Below, in pieces: positions 60,785 through 64,000 of a stretch of DNA of 64,000 nt (positions are counted from its first letter, which is position 1; each line of letters opens with the position of its first letter). Position numbers and translations under genes: made by a program. Under the pieces are notes generated by a model. That model saw only the letters and a list, made by a program, of their open reading frames with translations. It was not told where the DNA came from and made no database searches. Location: assembly GCA_029194535.1 (NCBI GenBank), contig JARFXR010000001.1, positions 682,001 to 746,000 of the forward strand, given 5' to 3'. This DNA is from Nitrospira sp. Lineage in GTDB: Bacteria; Nitrospirota; Nitrospiria; Nitrospirales; Nitrospiraceae.

Positions 60785-62467
60785 ATGAGCGACAGTGATA
60801 TTGCCCGAGTGGCCAAACCTCGTCCCATTCAAGAAATCGGCAAACTTCTAGGTCTTTCTCCGGATGAGATCCATCCGCACGGACGACACATGGGGAAAGT
60901 TTCTCTCGCGGCTTTGGAACGGCTTAAACATCGACCTCAAGCTCGCTACGTGCTGGTCACAGCCATAAACCCCACACCTCTGGGGGAGGGAAAGACGACG
61001 ACTTCCATAGGATTGACGATGGGGCTGTGCCGTCTTGGGCGTCGCGCGGTTGTGACCCTTCGCGAGCCTTCTCTCGGTCCTGTGTTCGGGATTAAGGGAG
61101 GTGGGACGGGTGGCGGCCGTGCACAGGTCGTCCCCATGGAGCAGATCAATCTTCATTTTACCGGCGATGCTCATGCCGTATCTGCCGCGCACAATCTGCT
61201 CTCCGCGTTCGTCGATAATCACATCTTTCACGGCAATGCACTTCGTATCGATCCTGAGCGCATTTCATGGCCGCGCACGTCGGGAATCAGCGACCGCGCG
61301 CTACGAGAGTTGATATTGGGCACAGTGATTCGAGCCCCAAAGGGTCAGTTTGTAATCTCGGAAGCTTCTGAAGTCATGGCGATTCTTGCTCTTGCCACTG
61401 GTCGCGAGGATCTGCGGCATCGGCTCAGCCGAGTAACTGTGGGTCTGACGAAGGACGGGAAGTCTGTGACTTCGAAGGATCTGAATTGTGTGGGATCCAT
61501 GATGGCGCTGCTCAAGGACGCGTTGTTACCGAACGTGGTGCAAACGTTGGAGGGCACTCCTGCGTTCGTTCACACAGGACCCTTCGGAAACATCGCCCAT
61601 GGAAATTGCTCGATTCTCTCCGATGCGATCGCATTGCGTTGCGCCGAGTATGTGGTGACGGAAGCGGGATTCGGGAGCGAACTCGGCGCAGAAAAGTTCT
61701 TCAACATCAAATGTCGGGTCTCCGGTCACAAGCCGGCGGCGGCGGTCGTCGTGGCGACGTTACGGGCGCTCAAGCTGCATGGCACCGGCGAGAGCATCAA
61801 GTCTGGGCAGCCGTTACCATCGTCGTTGACCGGTCCCAATATGGAGGCGCTCGAAAAGGGGTTTGCCAACTTGGAGCAGCATATCGCCAACGTGAGAACG
61901 CACGGAGTTCCGGCCGTCGTGGCGGTGAATGCCTTCAGCGGCGATTCTCAAGAGGAGCTGGAATGGGTCCGAGAACGAGCCAAGAGCGTTGGAGCGACCA
62001 ACGCAGCCGTCTCAACCCACTGGTTTGACGGGGGAAAGGGGGCTGAAGCTCTGGCTCATGCAGTGATCGCTGCCGCAAATCAGCCCACATCGTTTGCACA
62101 CCTGTACGAACTCGCTTGGCCGATCAAGAAAAAGATCGAGAGAATCGCCGCTGCAATGTATGGGGCGGGTGCCGTGTCCTATGAGGCTGCGGCTGAGCAA
62201 CAGATTGAGCTCGCAGCCAGCCTCGGATACGGTCAGCTCCCCATCTGCATGGCCAAGACTCCGTTGTCCCTCTCTCATGATCCTGCGTTGAAAGGGCGAC
62301 CGACCGGCTTCACTCTGCCGATCAAGGAGCTGCGGTTACTCGCCGGCGCGGGGTTCTTGACGGCGGTCTGTTCGGGAATTCAGCTGATGCCGGGATTGCC
62401 CAAGAATCCCGCTGGAGAACGGATCGATGTCGACGATGGGAGCGGGGCGATCATCGGGCTTTCTTAG
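60785..62467 (+). CDS. fhs: Formate-tetrahydrofolate ligase
   Basis: The 560-residue enzyme has the ATP-binding loop TPLGEGKTTTSIGL, REPSLGPVFGIKGGGTGGG, NLHFTGDAHAVSAAHNL and TEAGFGSELGAEKFFNIKCR, all diagnostic. It makes 10-formyl-tetrahydrofolate from formate, linking C1 pools to purine synthesis (purE/purK at 18.5-20.3 kb) and folate supply (pabB/pabC). Length is normal. The Shine-Dalgarno is weak. Confidence 0.95.
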   Translation: MSDSDIARVAKPRPIQEIGKLLGLSPDEIHPHGRHMGKVSLAALERLKHRPQARYVLVTAINPTPLGEGKTTTSIGLTMGLCRLGRRAVVTLREPSLGPVFGIKGGGTGGGRAQVVPMEQINLHFTGDAHAVSAAHNLLSAFVDNHIFHGNALRIDPERISWPRTSGISDRALRELILGTVIRAPKGQFVISEASEVMAILALATGREDLRHRLSRVTVGLTKDGKSVTSKDLNCVGSMMALLKDALLPNVVQTLEGTPAFVHTGPFGNIAHGNCSILSDAIALRCAEYVVTEAGFGSELGAEKFFNIKCRVSGHKPAAAVVVATLRALKLHGTGESIKSGQPLPSSLTGPNMEALEKGFANLEQHIANVRTHGVPAVVAVNAFSGDSQEELEWVRERAKSVGATNAAVSTHWFDGGKGAEALAHAVIAAANQPTSFAHLYELAWPIKKKIERIAAAMYGAGAVSYEAAAEQQIELAASLGYGQLPICMAKTPLSLSHDPALKGRPTGFTLPIKELRLLAGAGFLTAVCSGIQLMPGLPKNPAGERIDVDDGSGAIIGLS

Positions 62468-62473
62468 TCGTCG

Positions 62474-63334
62474 TCAGCGTTGTTTGAGATAGTGGAAGAA
62501 CTCTGAGTCGGGGCTTAGAACCAAGGTGGTCTTGTCCTCCAAGGATTTCTTGTACGCTTCCATCGATCGGGTAAAATCAAAGAATTTCGGATCTTGTCGA
62601 TAGGCGTCCGCGTAGATGCGAAAGGCCTTGGCGTCTCCCTCTCCGCGCAGTTCTTCCGATTCTTTATACGCTTGGGCGAGTAGAATCTCCTTGTCCTTCT
62701 CCGCGTCGGACCGGATTTTTTGGGCCTCTTCGGCCCCTTCCGCCCGGTACTGCTTGGCCTGTTGTTCCCGTTCCGCTTGCATGCGCTGGAAGACGGTCTT
62801 TTCATTTTCCTGCGGAAGGTCCGCCCGTTTGATCCTCACATCCTGGATCGCAATGCCGTAGCCCGACGCCTTTTCGTTTGCCCGTTGCGTCACGACTCGC
62901 ATGAGCTCGGCGCGAGCGGTTGAGACGATCTCGAGTAGATCGTGCCTGCCCAACTCCACCCGAAGCTCCGAATAAATGATGTCATGCAGCCGTTGCAGCG
63001 CTCCGCGCTGACTTTGGAAATTCTGATACACCTTCAGGGGGTCGGTGATGTGCCATTTGGCGAAATTGTCCAAAAGCAACGTTTTCTTGTCTTGGGTGAT
63101 CACGTCTTGCGCGTCGGAATCATAATCCAGCAACCGTTTGTCAAAGTAGGTGACTTCCTGCGCGAAAGGCACCTTCACATATAAGCCTGGTTCCGTCACG
63201 GTACGGATGGGTTTCCCAAGCTGCACGACGATGGCAGTCTGGGTAACGTCGACTACGAACAAGGGGGAAGCGCCCAGCACAAACAACGCGAACAGCACGG
63301 CGAGCATCGCGATGGTTAAGCCTTGCTTGCTCAC
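62474..63334 (-). CDS. hflC: HflC (SPFH/band-7 membrane protein)
   Basis: The 286-residue protein has an N-terminal membrane helix (TIAMLAVLFALFVLGASPLFVV) and the band-7 domain (VVQLGKPIRTVTEPGLYVKVPF), with the coiled-coil region ending KKSLEDKTTLVLSPDSEFFHYL (in part). HflC and HflK form a ring that controls FtsH protease. It overlaps hflK by four bases. Confidence 0.92.
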   Translation of the reverse strand: MSKQGLTIAMLAVLFALFVLGASPLFVVDVTQTAIVVQLGKPIRTVTEPGLYVKVPFAQEVTYFDKRLLDYDSDAQDVITQDKKTLLLDNFAKWHITDPLKVYQNFQSQRGALQRLHDIIYSELRVELGRHDLLEIVSTARAELMRVVTQRANEKASGYGIAIQDVRIKRADLPQENEKTVFQRMQAEREQQAKQYRAEGAEEAQKIRSDAEKDKEILLAQAYKESEELRGEGDAKAFRIYADAYRQDPKFFDFTRSMEAYKKSLEDKTTLVLSPDSEFFHYLKQR

Positions 63335-64000
63335 GGTTTGACTCCTTCCGGCGAGGGCGAAGTCTTCTTGGATTGACGGTCGAGCGGCAGATAGGGAAGC
63401 ATCCGCTCCCCGGCTTTCCCATCGATGATGATTTTCTCGATTTTGGGAAGAATCTCTTCCATGGTCTCGATATAGATCCGCTTACTGATCGTGTCTTTGG
63501 CCTGGTTGTATTCCTTTAGCGTGGCGAGGAAACGGTTTGTCTCACCTTGAGCGCGGTTCAGGCGGGCCTGGGCGTAGCCTTTGGCTTGGTTGACTGTTTG
63601 GGCCGCTTCACCTTTTGCCCTGGGCAGAATATCGTTCCGATAGCCCACTGCCTGATTTATGAGTTTCTCCCGGTCTTCCTTGGCGTTTGTCACATCCTTG
63701 AAGGCCGCCGCCACCGCCTCTGGGGGGTCCACATCTTGGAGTTGGATTGCCGCAATCTGCACACCGGCTTGGTATTGGTCCAGAATCCGCTGCAACAGAT
63801 CTTGAGTGTCCTGCTGAATCTGAGCCTTGCCCGTTGTCAGGGCTTCGTCGATCTTGCTCTTGCCGATCACTTCGCGCATCGACGCTTCCGCTGCCTTGCC
63901 GATGGTGTCATGGATATCCGCCACGTTGAAAAGATAATTGGCGGCTTCCTTTATCTTGTACTGCACGATGAATTCGATGGCGAGGATGTTCATGTCTCCC
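63331..64000 (-). CDS. hflK: HflK, C-terminal part (cut by window edge)
   Basis: About 223 residues of the band-7 domain and coiled coil are visible (FIVQYKIKEAANYLFNV, QLQDVDPPEAVAAAFKDV, KGYAQARLNRAQGE and EMLP-type C-terminus). The N-terminal part lies beyond 64000. It partners HflC in regulating FtsH. The reading frame runs without a stop to the edge of the window. Confidence 0.9.
   Translation of the reverse strand, partial: GDMNILAIEFIVQYKIKEAANYLFNVADIHDTIGKAAEASMREVIGKSKIDEALTTGKAQIQQDTQDLLQRILDQYQAGVQIAAIQLQDVDPPEAVAAAFKDVTNAKEDREKLINQAVGYRNDILPRAKGEAAQTVNQAKGYAQARLNRAQGETNRFLATLKEYNQAKDTISKRIYIETMEEILPKIEKIIIDGKAGERMLPYLPLDRQSKKTSPSPEGVKP

Overview
This 64 kb window is a GC-rich, gene-dense chromosomal segment with no rRNA, tRNA, CRISPR array, insertion sequence or phage gene that I can recognise. 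Gene content points to a Nitrospirota bacterium, most likely a Nitrospira relative. The pointers are a CADD-type diiron protein, a bacterial deoxyhypusine-synthase-like enzyme beside a pyruvoyl arginine decarboxylase, F0 ATP-synthase genes separated from F1, and a 31-residue bS22/COX24-type ribosomal peptide. This is inferred from gene content; no nitrite-oxidation marker lies in the window.

Layout. 1-6467: an HPPD-like gene (cut by the left edge) diverges across an AT-rich region from a plus-strand cluster of CADD-like protein, XRE/PLD-like regulator, tryptophanase-type lyase, acyl-CoA dehydrogenase and lipoate-ligase-like protein. 6483-11888: a polyamine operon with its own sigma-70-like promoter: deoxyhypusine/homospermidine-synthase-like enzyme, DsbA-like protein, zinc-ribbon protein, aldehyde dehydrogenase, pyruvoyl arginine decarboxylase and agmatinase. 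12011-12733: RluF-type pseudouridine synthase. 12748-18427: a minus-strand export operon (HlyD-like adaptor, TolC-like channel, ABC exporter with a ruined ATPase site, four-helix-bundle membrane sensor). 18523-20282: purE-purK. 20407-22317: a hybrid histidine kinase whose phospho-acceptor His is Asn. 22345-25904: rhomboid protease, DHH phosphoesterase, LOG-family protein and CBS-PilZ protein, all minus strand.

26080-29392: a DUF692/MNIO enzyme with a fused C-terminal helical domain, under a promoter with a perfect 17-nt palindrome at its start point, followed by dus and maf. 29490-37560: exported proteins, a CBS protein, a TPR protein, an RMD1/DUF155 protein, an MsbA-like exporter and the bS22-like peptide. 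37564-42314: nadB, a lytic transglycosylase, and pabC-pabB. 42500-44358: atpI-atpB-atpE-atpF. 44371-49085: minus-strand rlmN, two M16 peptidases and larE. 49215-51506: Slt-type transglycosylase. 51571-58486: zapB-like, zapA, rny, ymdB, xseA, xseB, tlyA and a sugar-nucleotide epimerase, with a 575-base gap between zapA and rny that may hold an RNA. 58522-64000: rhodanese, cutA, M23 peptidase, a clear terminator, fhs, and hflC with part of hflK.

How the parts fit. Most of the window is core metabolism and envelope upkeep: NAD, purine, folate/C1, ATP synthase, murein turnover, rRNA modification and RNA decay. The accessory pieces that deserve attention are the MNIO fusion with its operator, the export operon with a non-canonical ATPase, the polyamine operon with two unexplained redox/metal genes, and the CADD locus in a genome that also has pabB/pabC. 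Start codons were chosen from Shine-Dalgarno spacing and, in several cases, from promoter positions. All functional calls come from reading motifs by eye; no database search was run.
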